Positions 1 to 12,287 of a DNA stretch of 64,000 nucleotides are shown here, piece by piece. Source of the stretch: Excoecaria cochinchinensis. Taxonomy: Eukaryota; Streptophyta; Magnoliopsida; Malpighiales; Euphorbiaceae. The notes beneath the pieces were generated by a model. It saw nothing but the letters and a program-made list of their open reading frames with translations. It had not been told where the DNA came from and ran no database searches. The stretch spans positions 4,271,001 through 4,335,000 of the forward strand of contig CANTUQ010000077.1 in assembly GCA_947683425.1 (NCBI GenBank). The letters are read 5' to 3'. A program made the position numbers and the translations under genes. Positions within the stretch are counted from its first letter, which is position 1. Each line of letters begins with the position of its first letter.

Positions 1-1562
1 ATGGAAGAGTTTGAGGCCAGGATGATGGCAATGATGGGCAACCTTGCCACCACTCTAGCTCCACTTGCTGGGCAACAGGTTGCTACTCCAATTAGGGGGC
101 AAGATAAACAAGGTGCTATAAGAGAGGATCGCCCTATTGTAGTTGACCCACCTGTGGTTGAGTCAAGAGCGCCAGCGCCTATAGAGCGCAGGGAAGTCCC
201 TAAATCTGATGTTGACTTGTGGCAAAATGATCAAGAGGAACACATGGTAACTAAGGGAAAGTGGCCCAAGTTGGAGGAGGCAATGTGGAGAAAGATGGAG
301 GAAAAGTTTGAAGCTATGACAAGGATGATGAAGGTAAGAAAGGGAATGAACCCGGAGGATCATGAGCTGGACGGGGATGATCTGATCCCCCAGAACTTCA
401 AGATGACTGATATTCCAAAGTTTAATGGTACTTCTGACCCTGCTGTGCACATCAAGCAGTATTCACTGGTCATGAAGGGGACAACTTTGACAAAGAAGCA
501 CAAGATAGAATACTTTTGCCTGAGCCTCACTGGGGTGGCCATTGATTTGTATCACGGGTTGGACAGGAGGTCCAAAGAAGACTGGGACTTGTTGACTATA
601 GAGTTCCTAAAGCAATATGATTGCAGTACCTGGATGGAAATCACGTTGAAAGATCTAGAGTTGCTACAGCAGAAGGCTGGGGAGTCCTTCCATCAGTACC
701 TCACTCGGTGGAGGAACCGAGTTATGGAGATAAAGCGCAAGCCTGACACTCCTGATCAATCCGATTATTCATTCGAAATGCCAGCCCATACTTGAGAGAT
801 GGACTGAAAATGAAGGGGCTGAAAAATTAGGAGTCCTTGAAGGACATTGCTATAGAGGCAGAGGGAGAATATATGGCCAGGAGGGTAAGCAGTGAGGTTT
901 ATGCCAAAAAGGGCTACAGCAATCAAGGTACAACCAAGTCAGCTAGTTCCAGCAGTGGTAACAGAAGTGGGAAGATAGGTGAGGTGTCGGCAACATGTGT
1001 GAATCCGAGGTACTTCTTGAATTTAGGTAGGCCTTTGTCTTGGGTATTAAAGAGACTGGTGAAGGAGGGGAAGCTACAACCCCTGCCACCTAGGCTGGCT
1101 AGGACCCAAGGGCAGCCGGGGTATAAAGAGAATGAATACTGTGCCTTTCACCAACATACTGGGCATTTGAAGGACAATTGTGTAAGGCTGAGGCACCAGA
1201 TTCAGGATCTGAGCGATAGTAAGCAAATCACTGATCCTGAAAGAAGAGAGAGCAAGAAGAAGTCCAACTACAATGCTGTGCCACCACCTGTCTTCATGAT
1301 TGGGTCGAGCCTACCAGAATGGTATGTACTACAGGATTTGTATGGCAATGATTATGTTGCTATCACTCGCCATGAGGCAAGTGAAGAAGGGATGCTTATG
1401 GCGGTGATAGATTGTTGGCCCACTAGTGAGAGTGGAGAAGAAGATGAAGATGAAGAGAAGAAAGATGGACAGTTCATGAATCCGTGGGATTTAGATGAGG
1501 AGGAGAGAGTTGGGGCTGTAACAAGAAGTGGGAGAGTGGTTCCAGAAGTTGAGAAGCTGTAA
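1..1562 (+). pseudogene. Element A: gag of a Tat-type Ty3/gypsy retrotransposon (degenerate, continues from left edge)
   Basis: Gag makes the particle shell that packages the retrotransposon RNA. The central part (about residues 138-245) has the retrotransposon gag fold signature, with PKFNGTSDP, then a YHGLDRRSKEDW block and SFHQYLTRWRNR. At 1138-1180 a variant zinc knuckle reads CAFHQHTGHLKDNC (C-x2-H-x4-H-x4-C), typical of Tat-lineage gag. The reading frame is broken: a one-base loss near 759 shifts the frame, the frame then meets a stop near 825, and the knuckle part continues in another frame from 837. An acidic stretch and a stop close the gag at 1562. The start lies at or before base 1, so the 5' LTR and primer site are outside the window. 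The gag of element E on the opposite strand (41600-42950) is the closest relative in the window. Confidence 0.85.
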
Positions 1563-1688
1563 CACTCAGTACAAGCACCTATAGAGAAGGAGCCGAAAGA
1601 AAATCCCATAGTAAAGCAACTGAAAAAGACCATGGCTAAGATATCAATTTGGGACCTTTTAAGATAGTCCCCCTCCCACAGGCAGAAG

Positions 1689-2129
1689 TTGGTTGAGGCT
1701 TTTAGTGAGTCCACCATAGCCACCACAATTTCTCAATCCGAGCTGCTATATCTTGTTAAAGGGGGATCAGGGGAGAGATTGGTGTTTTCTGATGCAGATT
1801 TACCAGTTGAGGGCCGTAATCACAACCGGCCACATTACATCAAGGCTCAAATTAATGATAAGCACACCGCTTGTGTTATGGTTGATGATGACTCATCCAT
1901 AAATGCCTGCCCTTTGGTGGAGCTCCAGGCTTTTAAGCTAAATGAAAACATGCTGAGCAAGTTCGATTTAACCATCACAACCTATAACAATTCTTGGAGA
2001 CAAGCGTCGGGAACATTTAGAGCTCTGGTCAGGACTGGGCCTATTGAGACGGAGACAGAATTTATGGTCTTGCCTATCCCAGCGAATTTCTCAGCCTTAC
2101 TTGGAAGGCCATGGTTCCAAAAATTATGA
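1689..2129 (+). pseudogene. Element A: aspartic protease domain (degenerate)
   Basis: Retropepsin-like domain that would cut the Gag-Pol precursor. The active-site block reads VMVDDDSSINACPL; family members carry D-(D)-G-S here, so the glycine next to the catalytic aspartate has become aspartate (GGC to GAC type change), which should abolish activity. The C-terminal flap end is seen as FSALLGRPWFQKL, the usual ILGRPW-type motif. It lies between the gag knuckle and RT, the normal Tat order. The frame is open for 147 codons but is bounded by stops on both sides. Identification rests on motif order and position. Confidence 0.7.
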
Positions 2130-2832
2130 GGAGTGCCGTCCACCCTACATCAGATGATCAAGATACCACATGAATGGGAAATGGTGACCATTAAAGAGGA
2201 AAGAGAAAACCAGGTCTCTGCCTTGGGGATCTCTAACCAGCCATTCAGTGGTTTTCATATATCGATGATAGGAGAAGAGCATGGTTTAATAGATAGCCCT
2301 CAAGTGGTGAATATGATGAAAAAAATGCACTCCTCCCAAGGGCTGGTTTGGGTAAAAATTCACAAGGGCTACAGTCTTCTATCTCTACACAAGGCCAGAA
2401 AGATCAAAAGGGTCTGGGCTATAAAGGAGAGCATGGTAAGAAGAAAATGTCAGAGAAGATTCCCCACATCTTAGAGAGTTTTGTGCTAGCATCCTCGGTA
2501 TGTGCTTATACTGGAGAAGAGGAGCCTCAGTGGGTAGATGGGAAGATCATTCCAGGCTTTGAAATCTTTAATGATGTCTTCGACTGGGATGTTGGAGTTA
2601 TTAAGTCTGCAGAGAACTTTTGGGATGAAGAAATTATGGCTCAGTTAGTGTTTGGGACAGGGATGGGCCCGAGGAGATTGTCATCGATAAGCTGTTAGCC
2701 ACCAGGCTAAAGGGGAAAGAGAAGATGGTAGAGCCAGAGCTGAAGATTGAAGATTTGAAGATTTCACCGGAGGTAGTTAAAAAACCTCCACCAAGCTAAG
2801 AAGCTAAGGCACAATCTGCTGTAACATCGACG
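2130..2832 (+). pseudogene. Element A: protease-RT linker, degenerate
   Basis: Overlapping short frames (2133-2474 and 2348-2698) follow the protease. The first begins PSTLHQMIKIPHEWEM, a pattern that normally follows the protease in Tat/Athila-type polyproteins. No catalytic motif is expected or seen. The frames are broken by stops and shifts. Treated as decayed polyprotein, not as separate genes. Confidence 0.5.
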
Positions 2833-3746
2833 TTGATAGAGAATAAAGACAATAGTTATTTAGATACTCTTTTTATGCCAGAACTTTTTAATAACAATGT
2901 TAATGTTTTTGATTATATTAATGATATGAATAATTTTGCTTACTTGTGTGAGCTTTCTGATGATTTTATTTCGCATGATCATAAATATGATGCATTCATT
3001 TTTGATATTAACTCAACTAGCACAACTGCATTTAATCTCGAAACTTTGGAGAATCCAAAGGAAATTTTGATAGCATCAGACATAACTCCTGAGGAGAGGA
3101 TAAAATTTGAGAGAATGTTAAAAAAATATGAAAAAGTCTTTGCCTGGACCTACGAGGACATGCCGAGAATTGATCGAGATATCACCGAACATGCCATTCC
3201 AACTTACCCAGAGTCTAAACCAATCAAGCAAAAGCTAAGAAGACTTAGACCGGAATGGGCGCAAAAGGTGAAAGAAGAGATCCATAAGCAGATTGAGGCT
3301 AAGTTTCTAATAGAGGTTCAATACCCGACCTGGATAGCTAATGTAGTTCCAGTGGCTAAAAAGGATGGAAACGTTCGAGCATTGTGGACTATCGGGACCT
3401 GAACAAAGCCTATCCGAAAGACAATTTCCCTCTGCCTCACATTGATATGCTGGTAGATAGTGCCGCTGCTTGTATGTTGTACAGTTTTTAGATGGGTATG
3501 CAGGGTATAATCAAATCCTCAACAAGATAGTGGATCAAATTACGACAGCTTTCATCACTGAATGGGGTACATTTGCTTACCGAGTTATGCCTTTCGGATT
3601 AGAATGCAGGAGCGACCTATCAAAGAATGGCCACCAGAGTTCTCAATGACTTGATACACAAGGAAGTGGAGGTGTATGTTGATGACATGATGATCAAGTT
3701 AGCCACTAGAGAAGGTCACTTCGAGGCTTTGGAAAGATGGGAAGAT
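2833..3746 (+). pseudogene. Element A: reverse transcriptase, broken
   Basis: Copies element RNA into DNA. The N-terminal part is open to 3402 (TPEERIKFERMLKKYEKVFA, then PIKQKLRRLRPEWA). A frameshift near 3390 moves the palm motif DYRDLNKAYPKDNFPLPHID into another frame, a stop follows near 3489, and the C-terminal piece at 3627-3746 carries the catalytic box VYVDDMMIK. Just after EGHFEALER the RT thumb and most of the first RNase H are missing: the sequence jumps to a block that normally sits just before the second RNase H. LTR K was later inserted at that join. At least two frame changes and one stop make it non-functional. Confidence 0.85.
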
Positions 3747-4989
3747 TGTAACACCCCCACCGCCGCCCCCGTTGGAAGGGTGCCGGCGGGCGCGCTACAC
3801 GACGCTCACTCACGACGCGACAAAGCATACAGCGGAAGCATACATGCGCTAAGCGGAAGCAATCTCTAATTAAGACAATAAATAAAAAAAATAATAGGAA
3901 ACATACTTCATTACATAATTAATCAAATATAAATTCAACATGAAATCACTCACAACCAAACTCAAATACACTAATGTGGCATGTTCAAATTCCGGAAACA
4001 CATAACATCTTCACTATAATTCACTATCACTTCACTATAACTCATTACTTGTATTAAACATGCATTCTTAAAACACTCAAGATTACAAATAACTTGCAAA
4101 TACAAAAATAGAGTTGATCCAAGAAAGAATTTAGGGAATACCACAATCCACAACACAACTCACAACACTTACATGCACTCAACCACAACTCAAGCACTAC
4201 AAATCAGGCTCCCATACCTGGAAAACGAAGCTTCAACCGAACTCCTCACGAATCCACTATATCCTTGCCTTTGCTCTTCCTTCTCTCTTCCGATTCTTGC
4301 ACAAAAACCCAGCCACAAACACTCAAATCAGACCCACACAATCAAAACCAGAAATACCAGAACAAGCAACAAATACGAGACCCCAATCCGAACTCAACCA
4401 CTTACCTTCAACACTTCAAGCTCAAACCTTCAAGATTTCCACTCCAAACTCAAAGAAGCACAAGAGAAGAGAGCAGCAAAAATGAAAGAAGGAGAGAGAG
4501 GAGGACGGAAATGAAGAAGAAAAGGGAGAGAATGAGTTAGCTTCCACGGGAAGCTAGGCAAAATCTGCCCTTCCCTTCTCTCTCTCTTACTTTACATTAA
4601 TTGCTCACCAATTCATGCCACTTGTCACCATCTTAGAGAATCAAGCCATCAATCTAAACAACACCACTTATGGCACCATACTCTAACCACACACAAGCTT
4701 TCCTTACACAAATATCTTCCATGCACCATAACTTAACTTACACTATAACAATTCCAATAATTCCACTTGACATCCAAGGCACCATGCCCACAAACCACAC
4801 AAAAACAGCCCTTAAACCACTAACACCCTACAACTATACACTATAAGCACACACTATTATTTCCTTCACTTCACTTAACACTTAATTCCTATTAACCAAA
4901 TTTCTCTTACTCAAATTACGAAAATACCCTTACTTTACCGACTTACCGCAAAAATTCCGACCAGGCCCTATTTGGGTTGTTACAAAGAT
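3742..4989 (-). mobile_element. Solo LTR K (3747-4984), internally shortened, with 5-bp target duplication AAGAT
   Basis: The element proper runs 3747-4984 (1238 bp) and is flanked by AAGAT at 3742-3746 and 4985-4989. Read on the minus strand it starts TGTAACAACCCAAATAGGGC and ends GGGGGTGTTACA, matching the ends of B, G2 and I. It keeps the splice-donor-like AAG/GTAAGTGG and the short Lys-rich frame (see 4246-4299) but lacks the palindrome island and the three-hairpin module of its 2.5-4.1 kb relatives, so it looks like an LTR with a large internal deletion. Five-base duplication and TG..CA ends fit LTR integration rather than a Mutator-type MITE. Confidence 0.8.
4246..4299 (-). CDS. Short conserved LTR reading frame (copy in K)
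   Basis: Seventeen codons plus stop, with core SKGKDIVDS before the stop. The upstream boundary is set at the acceptor-like TTTTTGTGCAAG rather than an ATG. A donor-like AAG/GTAAGTGG lies upstream on the minus strand (about 4400-4415). The Lys-Gly-Lys core followed within a few codons by a stop is shared with eight other LTR copies in this window. Whether it is translated is not known. Confidence 0.4.
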   Translation of the reverse strand, partial: QESEERRKSKGKDIVDS

Positions 4990-5666
4990 GGTTATTACTC
5001 TTGCAGGAGTGTGATATCGAATACATTACCAGGAAAACCATTAAGGGAAGAGCTGTAGCTGAGTTCTTGGCTAAACACCCTATTGAGGGAGACCAGTTCG
5101 AATACAATTTCCCAGATGAAGATGTCATGGCCATAGCAGTATAAGGGTGGCAGTTGTTCTTCAATGGGGCAGTCAACAGTAAAGGGGCAGGAGCAGGGAT
5201 TATTCTTATGACCCCAGATGGTGAGAAGCTACCATTAGCCAAGAAGTTGAGGTACAAGGCGACCAATAATAAAGCAGAATATGAAGCTTGCATCTTTGGA
5301 TTGGAAGCACTGCTTGCTCTGGGGGCAAAGACTGCGGAAGTCTTTGGAGATTCTTCCTTAGTAATTCATCAGATCAGAGGGGAGTGGTCAGTTAAGGAAG
5401 AGAGGCTGCTGCCTTATGTGAAGCACTTGAGAATGTTGAGTAGCCAGACTTGCACTTTTCACTTCATCCCAAGGGATGAAATTCAGTTGGCTGATGCTCT
5501 CGGGACTTTAGTGTCCATATGGGATAATCCAACAGGGGTTGCTATGAGACCCGTGCTGATCTCTAGTGCGAAAAAGCCTTGTTTTGAAGATGAGCAGGTG
5601 ATGGAGGTAGAGGTTGCCGATGGAAACCCTTGGTACTATGATATTCAGAATTACTTGGAACGGTAA
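4990..5666 (+). pseudogene. Element A: first RNase H tail and second (archaeal-type) RNase H
   Basis: 4990-5140 holds the end of the first RNase H/connection (RWLLLLQECDIEYITRKTI in one frame, with a stop near 5143). 5154-5666 is a second RNase H: FFNGAVNSKGAGAGIILMTPDG at the start (first acidic position D replaced by N in FNGA), NNKAEYEACIFGLEALL (catalytic E), VFGDSSLVIHQIRGEW (catalytic D) and ADALGTL near the end (normally ADALATL). Two RNase H domains in tandem, the second of this type, are a hallmark of the Tat lineage. The loss of the first aspartate and the stop upstream indicate decay. Confidence 0.8.
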
Positions 5667-5667
5667 T

Positions 5668-6874
5668 TTTTTCCAGAAGAAGCCACCGAGAAAGACCAAA
5701 GGATGATTAGGAAGTTATCAACTCAATTCATTAGTGTAGATGGCACTTTGTATAAGAGGCAAGCTGATGGTATCCAATTGAGATGTTTGGCGGAGAAAGA
5801 AGCTGAAAGAGTTATGAAAGAGGTTCATGCTGGAGTCTGTGGAGCTCACATGAATGGCTTAGCCTTAGCGAAGAAGATCATGCGCCAAGGATTTTATTGG
5901 CTCACAATGGATACAGATTGTTCAAAGTATGTGAAGCAATGCCAGTTACGCCAGCAATACGTGAATTTGAAGCATGTGTTAGTTTCAGAGCTACATAATT
6001 TGACATCTCCATGGCCATTTGTAGCCTGGGGGATAGATATCATAGGGGAGATACGTCCTACAGCTTCTAATGGGCACAGGTTCATTATAGTTGCCATTGA
6101 TTACTTCACTAAATGGGTCGAAGCTGAATCTTTTAAAAAGGTTGATGCTCGGGACATGGCCAAGTTCATCGAGTGGAATTTGATATGAAGATATGGCCTT
6201 CCACACCACATTGTGTCTGATAATGGGGTACAATTCTTGGCAGAAACTAAACAGATGCTTCAGAAATATGGAATTCAGCATCATAAGTCATCTCCTTATT
6301 GACCTCAGGCTAATGGCGCAGTTAAAGCAGCGAATAAGAATGTGAAAAGAATACTGGCCAAGATGGTTTAGAGCTATAAAGACTCGACAGAAAAGCTACC
6401 TTTTGCACTCTGGGGTTATAGAAAAACAGTCAGGACCTCTATAGGAGCGACACCATTCTCTCTGGTATATGGGACTAAAGCAGTTCTGCCAGTAGAAATC
6501 GAGCTAAAATCTTTATGGGTGGTTATGGAAACCTAGATTCCAGAGACAGAATGGGCACAACAACGATTGTTGCAATTGAATCTGTTTGATGAAGATAGGT
6601 TGCAAGCTTATTATCACAATCAGGTTTATTAGAAGAGGCTAGCTCGGTCCTTTGGCAAAAAGTACGAAAGCACCCGCTAGAGGAAGGGGATTTGATCTTT
6701 AAAATGATGAGGCCGAGAGTGCCAGACATACGGGAAAAATTCAGGCAAACATGGGAAGGTCCATTCGTCTTGAAAAAGTTACTAACGAAAGGGGCAGCGA
6801 TCTTAGCGGACAGCGATGGGAATGAGTTTAAAGACCCGGTCAATGTCGACAGACTAAAAAGGTTCCATGGCTAA
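5668..6874 (+). pseudogene. Element A: integrase (degenerate)
   Basis: Would insert the cDNA into the genome. The H2C2 zinc finger is visible (VHAGVCGAHMNG, then YVKQCQLRQQ), but the second cysteine of the CxxC pair is replaced. The core begins FVAWGIDIIGEI (first catalytic Asp). After a TGA at 6186 comes HHIVSDNGVQF (second Asp). In the third catalytic block the expected Glu is Lys (NGAVKAANK). At least four further in-frame stops lie between 6301 and 6690. The C-terminal part (6692-6874) has the GPF-like WEGPFVLKK and ends VNVDRLKRFHG, the usual Tat end. Confidence 0.85.
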
Positions 6875-8614
6875 AGACTAAAAAAATCAAAAGAAGAGAA
6901 TGAATGCCCCGCGGGTTGAAAACTGAAAAAAGGCGGCCTTGCCAAATTTGGGCGCCTTGTCAGGATGAAAATCAAAAAAAGGCATCCTGGGCAAAAATTA
7001 AGGGCCAAGAGAAAATGTTCAATCGAGAAAACCTGACAGGGCCGATTGATAACAAGAGTTTGTTGCTTACAAGATCTATTTTGAGATTAGGTGTAGTCTT
7101 GTGCTTTTGAATTCTTGTCAAGAGAGGATCATGTATGATGAAATCATATAGCAATGTACATAATTTTGCAATGAATAAAAAATACAATTTTTATTTTCAT
7201 CGTTCTTTTAGTTCTATCTTAAAAAGAAATGTATCATTTATTTATCTAATGACTATTGTCTAATCATTTTGTCAGAAGTTGTCTAAGCAGATGTGTGCTG
7301 ATCACCCTTAAGGGAGGATTTGATAATAGCCTCCTCTTGTAGTCCCCTAAAAAAAAAAAAGCCATTAGAGATGAAAACCGTAACTGGCTCTCTAAGCAAA
7401 AGTTAGTCCAAAAGGCATGGTGAAAACCTGGAAATAGGAAGTCTGCCTTACAAAAAAAATGAAATAAAAGCTGCTGGATTGGGTTGGGTCCATTCCAGGC
7501 AAAACTTAGGCAAAGGGTTATGTGAAAATCTCCAAAGGGATGCATTTCTCACAAAGAAAAGCTAGTGTGAAAATCCATAAGAGATGCACTACCTTTAAAG
7601 CAATGACGTTCGATGCCTGGAGCGATAAGGTGGCGTTACTTCAGATGATATGCCTTCAGTCAAATAATGCATAATTCGGGACATGAGTTAGAATCCTGGG
7701 CATATGATCGTTGACCGAAGGGCAAAGATGCACACTTGAGGTCTCTCTCAGAACACGTTTTGGGTCAGAGTCCCTAAAGCCAAGATGACAATCTTCTAGA
7801 TCCTGGGGGCATGGTGGAGTAGCCAAGCTATATCCTCAACGGACCCTTGACCACCTAGGACATGGTCTATCCATTCTTGCAAGCATCTGCATCTCATACA
7901 CACACAATTTCTTGTATATATTTCTGTGCACATAATTTTGCAGGAAATATCTAAGCGAAAAAACCATCATCATTGGAGGATGACACCCGCCCTTTGTAAG
8001 TCTGGAGCAGACTTGGTGTAGCTCAGTAGAGCACTCCCTGCATTTTATAAGTTTGGAGCAGACTCGGCGCATCACCATCTGAGGATGGACCCGCATTTTT
8101 TGTAGTCTGGAGCAGACACGGTGCAGCTCAAGAGAGCACTTCACGCGTTTTGTAAGTCTGGAGTAGACTCGGCGCATCACCATCTGAGGATGGCACCTGC
8201 ACTTTTTGTAGTCTGGAGCAGACTCGACACATTACCAATTGAGGATGGCACCTGCACTTTTTGTAGTCTGGAGCAGACTCGACGCATTGCCATTGGAGGA
8301 TGGCATCCAGGCACTTTGTAAGTTTGGACCAAACTCAGTGCAGCTCAGGAGAGCAATCCTTGCACTTTGTAAGTCTGGAGCAAATTCAGTGCAGCTCAGG
8401 AGAGCAATTCTCGCATCTTATAAGTTTAGAGCAGACTCGACGCATCACCCAGAAGGATGAAAATCGCTCCGCAGTCTATATAGTGACTTAAAGAGATGAT
8501 TTCATTCTTGTGGCAGCAGGAAGGAGGTAGCCTCAGGTACGCGCTTCTTTCCCTTTCCTGAATTTTGGCTCACCTAGGTACCCATGCATTAGCCTCCCCG
8601 AAATTGGGGGCAAC
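6875..8614 (+). other. Element A: 3' untranslated region and polypurine tract
   Basis: Non-coding DNA between integrase and 3' LTR. The first 150 bp match, in reverse, the E element at 40330-40460, which helps define both elements as one lineage. It carries a tandem array (7965-8455). The polypurine tract AAATTGGGGGCAAC (8601-8614) sits directly before the LTR and would prime plus-strand synthesis. The short frames here have no family resemblance. Confidence 0.75.
7965..8455 (+). repeat. Tandem repeats in the 3' UTR of element A (unit about 53 bp, about 9 copies)
   Basis: Each unit contains a variant of GTAGTCTGGAGCAGACTCG followed by either GCGCATCACCATCTGAGGAT or GTGCAGCTCAGGAGAGCA, so two unit types alternate. 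The GTCTGGAGCAGAC core is a 5-bp dyad with a 3-base loop. Tandem arrays in the 3' UTR are known for Tat/Ogre-type elements. This sequence is unrelated to the array at the same place in element E. Confidence 0.8.
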
Positions 8615-8857
8615 TGTAGATACCGGGTCCCGAGCAGCCTAGATCAGGATTACCCAATGATGAAATTAAGTGTGCCGATTTATAGCAAAAATGAAAGTTG
8701 GAAGTAATGATTTTCTTGTCGAATTTGATTTATTAAAACTAAATAAAAATGTATTTTAAAAAATTATTTTAAAAATGTTTTAAAAATTATTTTAGGATAA
8801 AAAAGTGAGTTTTTAAATTAGTGTGTTTTAGAAAAAAAAATCGGGAGTGTCGGGCAA

Positions 8858-8942
8858 CGCGCTGGGCGGAGCGCCCAGCGCGCACTGCTGTGGGAGCGAC
8901 GCCCAGGGCGCGCCAACGGGCGTCGCTTGCCCCCTGGCGCGC
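8858..8942. repeat. GC-rich palindromic island in the A LTR
   Basis: In an LTR of mostly A and T, this 85-bp block is mostly G and C. It holds an 11-bp perfect stem with 3-base loop (8858-8882, arms CGCGCTGGGCG/CGCCCAGCGCG), a 9-bp stem (8896-8904 with 8918-8926, GCGACGCCC/GGGCGTCGC) and an overlapping GCGCGCCA/TGGCGCGC pair (8908-8942). It sits about 230-330 bp from the LTR start, the same place as the islands in E. Confidence 0.75.
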
Positions 8943-9573
8943 TTTCCTCGCCCAATTCTGCCGTTTTGCCATTTTTTGGCCTAAAAAATGGTTTTTTCTT
9001 CATTTTTTTTTGTGGAATTTAATTTTAAAACTTTTTGAATTCCAGACTCTTCAAATTCATCAGTTTTTTGTGGTTATTGAAATTAAATCATTTTAATTTA
9101 ATTTAATAAAAATTTGATTTTTTGGGGGAGGTATAAAATCATTTTTGGAGAGAGAATTATGGGGGATTTTCTTTAGAAAAATTTTTTCTTCTTCATTTTT
9201 TTCAAAAAGCAAATTCTTTCAATTTTCTAAAGGATTTTCCAGGATAATTCTCAAAGCAAAAAAGAGCAATTTTTATTTTTGGAAATTTTCTTCCTTTTTA
9301 TTTAACAATTTTTACCTTGAGACAAATAAATTAATTGTTTGTTCTTAAGTTAAAATTTCTTTTCAATATTTTATTTTTCTAATATTATTTCTACAAATTA
9401 AGACAAGGAATTGGATCATTTACTTTCATTTCATCAAGCTAAATTTTGAGGGTAAGAATTCTTGGATTAATTTTTAATTCAATTTTTATTTATAATTAAA
9501 TAGTTATCATGTAAATTCTTTTAGATCTTTTATTTTTTACTTCTTATTTCTTGTGTTCTTATTTAATTGTTCA

Positions 9574-9690
<117 letters not shown>

Positions 9691-9887
9691 CCTTTTGCTC
9701 TTTATTTGATTATTCATCTTTTATTTCTATTTTTATGATTATGATTATCATCATTGTTGTTCATATATTATTATTGTTATTTTTATTGGTACTATTATTT
9801 ATCATATTTTAATATGTTATATTTGTTTTATTTCTTGTTATTCTTGCATGTTTATTTGATTGTTCATATTCCTTGGTTGTTATTGTG

Positions 9888-9890
<3 letters not shown>

Positions 9891-9980
<90 letters not shown>
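9891..9980. repeat. (ATT)n microsatellite split by solo LTR B
   Basis: About 30 ATT units that resume at 12659-12682 after B. B therefore inserted into an existing microsatellite. Further imperfect ATT runs continue to about 12860. Confidence 0.9.
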
Positions 9981-9981
<1 letters not shown>

Positions 9982-10649
9982 GTAACAACCCAAAATAGGC
10001 CTAGTTGGAATCTGTGTGGTATGTCGGAATATTTAGAGCATATCAATAATTTTAGCAAAAGAAAATTTGGATAATAAGGACTTTATTGCAAGGAATTAAT
10101 TAGTTAAGTTAAATGAAGGAATTATATGGTGTGCATGTGGTGTATGGATGTAGGGTACTTTTGGTTTTTGCATAATCTAGTAGTATTTGTGTATGGTAAC
10201 TTGGATGTAAAAGTGTTTTATTGGAGATTATATGGTGTGAGTTAAGTTTGGTACCTTGGATTGTTAGTCAAAGATGAGATTAAGGGGTCCAATAGTGGAG
10301 TGACATGTGTAATGGTTGGTGGGAGCATTGAATGAGGAATTGAAAGGAGTAGAGAGAGGAAAGGAAAATTATAGCTTCCCGTAGAAGCCATTTGGGTTGC
10401 CCTCTCCTTTCTCACGCCCTCTCTCTCCCTCTTTCTCATCTCCATTTTCTGCTCTCTCAACTCTTGCATGTGGGTATTCTTCCATCTTTGAGCTAGGGTT
10501 TGAATTTGAAGGTTCAGAAAGGTAAGTGGCTGTATTATTTTGGTTTGGGATCTTTTTCTCCATCATCTTCTTCTTCATTTGGATTTGTAATAGTGGTATG
10601 GTTTTGTTTTTGCTTGGGTTAATTGGGTTTTATTTTGATTTGATTGATG

Positions 10650-10703
10650 CAAGAAGCTGAAGAAAAGAGAAATGATAAAGGAAAAGGAATGTTAGTGGAT
10701 TAA
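10650..10703 (+). CDS. Short conserved LTR reading frame (copy in B)
   Basis: Seventeen codons, QEAEEKRNDKGKGMLVD, then stop. Preceded by an acceptor-like run ending GATGCAAG and, about 130 bp upstream, by AG/GTAAGTGG. The Lys-Gly-Lys core is shared with the other LTR copies. There is no ATG at the start, so translation would need splicing from an upstream exon or a different start. Confidence 0.4.
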   Translation, partial: QEAEEKRNDKGKGMLVD

Positions 10704-11342
10704 AGTCAGTGGAAGTTTGAGCTCCATTTCAAGTTTGGGAGCTTTGGTCGTTTATATGTGTTTGTGTGTAATTTTGTTCATTTGATGTGTGATTATATGC
10801 ATATGGAATTTGTGTGTGAATATGTGTTAATTGATAGATGATATATATGAGATATATAGTTTAATTTTGTGGAATTATTGGTTGATTGTCATGAGACTTT
10901 AGCTAGGGCTTGAACACTAATTTAAGGGAAATTCTGCTTAAATTTTACTGGACCTCTGTGTATTATTTTGATCATAGATGGAGTTTTACAACTCCAATAT
11001 GAGTTTTTATTGCGCCATTTGAACCATGACTTCCGTACCTCTAAAATTCTAAGAGATACCATAATTAAATTCTGAGTGTAAGTGGCTTAAAAATAGCAAA
11101 AACAGACGTGCTTCTACTTAGACGGGTTCATTTGAACAGTCTGTAATGTTTAAAGTATATCTTTTAATCTAGGAATTCAATGGACCTGAAACTTGTCCCA
11201 TTTGAAAGCTAAGAGGTATAGGAATAAAAGTTAATAAATACACTTTGTCTAAAAATGAGGTTTATGCATCGGTATAGGCTGTACAAAATTGTGGAGTGAA
11301 GCAGTCCTGAAATTTAGCTTCTGTTTTGCTTATTTTGGTATG

Positions 11343-11446
11343 TCACGGTGGCAACCAAAATAGTTACCACCGTGACCAATGCTGAGAGGAGGCAGAATTG
11401 CCTATTTTTAGACCTCATGGTCGTAACCAAAAGGTTACCACCGTGA
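11343..11446. repeat. Palindrome island in B (TCACGGTGG type)
   Basis: Two hairpin units, 11343-11375 and about 11414-11446, each with outer arms TCAcGGTgG.AACC / GGTtACCACCGTGA. They begin 1362 bp from the LTR start, the position at which H and G2 carry unrelated TGTCGCGA-type palindromes. Confidence 0.8.
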
Positions 11447-12287
11447 GGTACCTTCAACTTGCATTTTCCTTTATTAAACATCATCAAATGTTACATATGT
11501 ATGCCAAATGGAATCTAAATTAGTTTAAATACATTATTTGAGAATTCTAATGTGTTTAACATATGAACATGTGTATATATGTGATGTGGAAATGAGTAAT
11601 ACATTATATATTTATATGTTGAACTATATGTTTAACATTAAGAAATGAGTGTCCTAAGAGTGAAGAATTATGTATGTGAATGCGTATAAACATGTGGGTG
11701 CTAATATGTAATAATATGTATATGTTTCTGAGTTTGACCAACACACAGGTATTCATAAATAACATGATTATACTTGATTTATCCTCTATTTATGATAATT
11801 ATTTTAGATCATGATTGAGTTGTTATTTGAGCCTAGTAGTCATAGTTAGTGGATAGATAAGCGCTTATTAAGGGTTAAGGTGTGAGTGCAGCTGCTATAT
11901 GTTATCTTTTTATAGGCAGGCCCCGTTTGGGTCATATAAGATGTTTGAGGCCTCGGTCTCCGGTATACTTTCGAGTATACATGATCATAAAATGTTTTGA
12001 GATCCATGTCTCCATATGCTTGGGATACTGTGACCTATCAGTATCATTAGTACCCGTATCCACTAGTTAGCGAGTAATCAGGCTATTACTTGAGTTTATT
12101 ACATGCGATGGTTATATGAAGCTAATAGTTATATGAAATGAATATAAGTTACATGTATATGTATAAGCGTGATGACATGATAAATGTAATACTTGTTATA
12201 AGCATGAGTAGTATGTGTTTATATGCCTTTGTTATTATATATATGTTGGTTTCATTTCTATGTACATATATGTGTTGTTGCTCCCCA

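Noticed and set aside
3747..4984. Mutator-type MITE
   Set aside because: The ends look like inverted repeats (TGTAAC/GTTACA), but the target duplication is 5 bp and both ends match LTRs of B, G2 and I.
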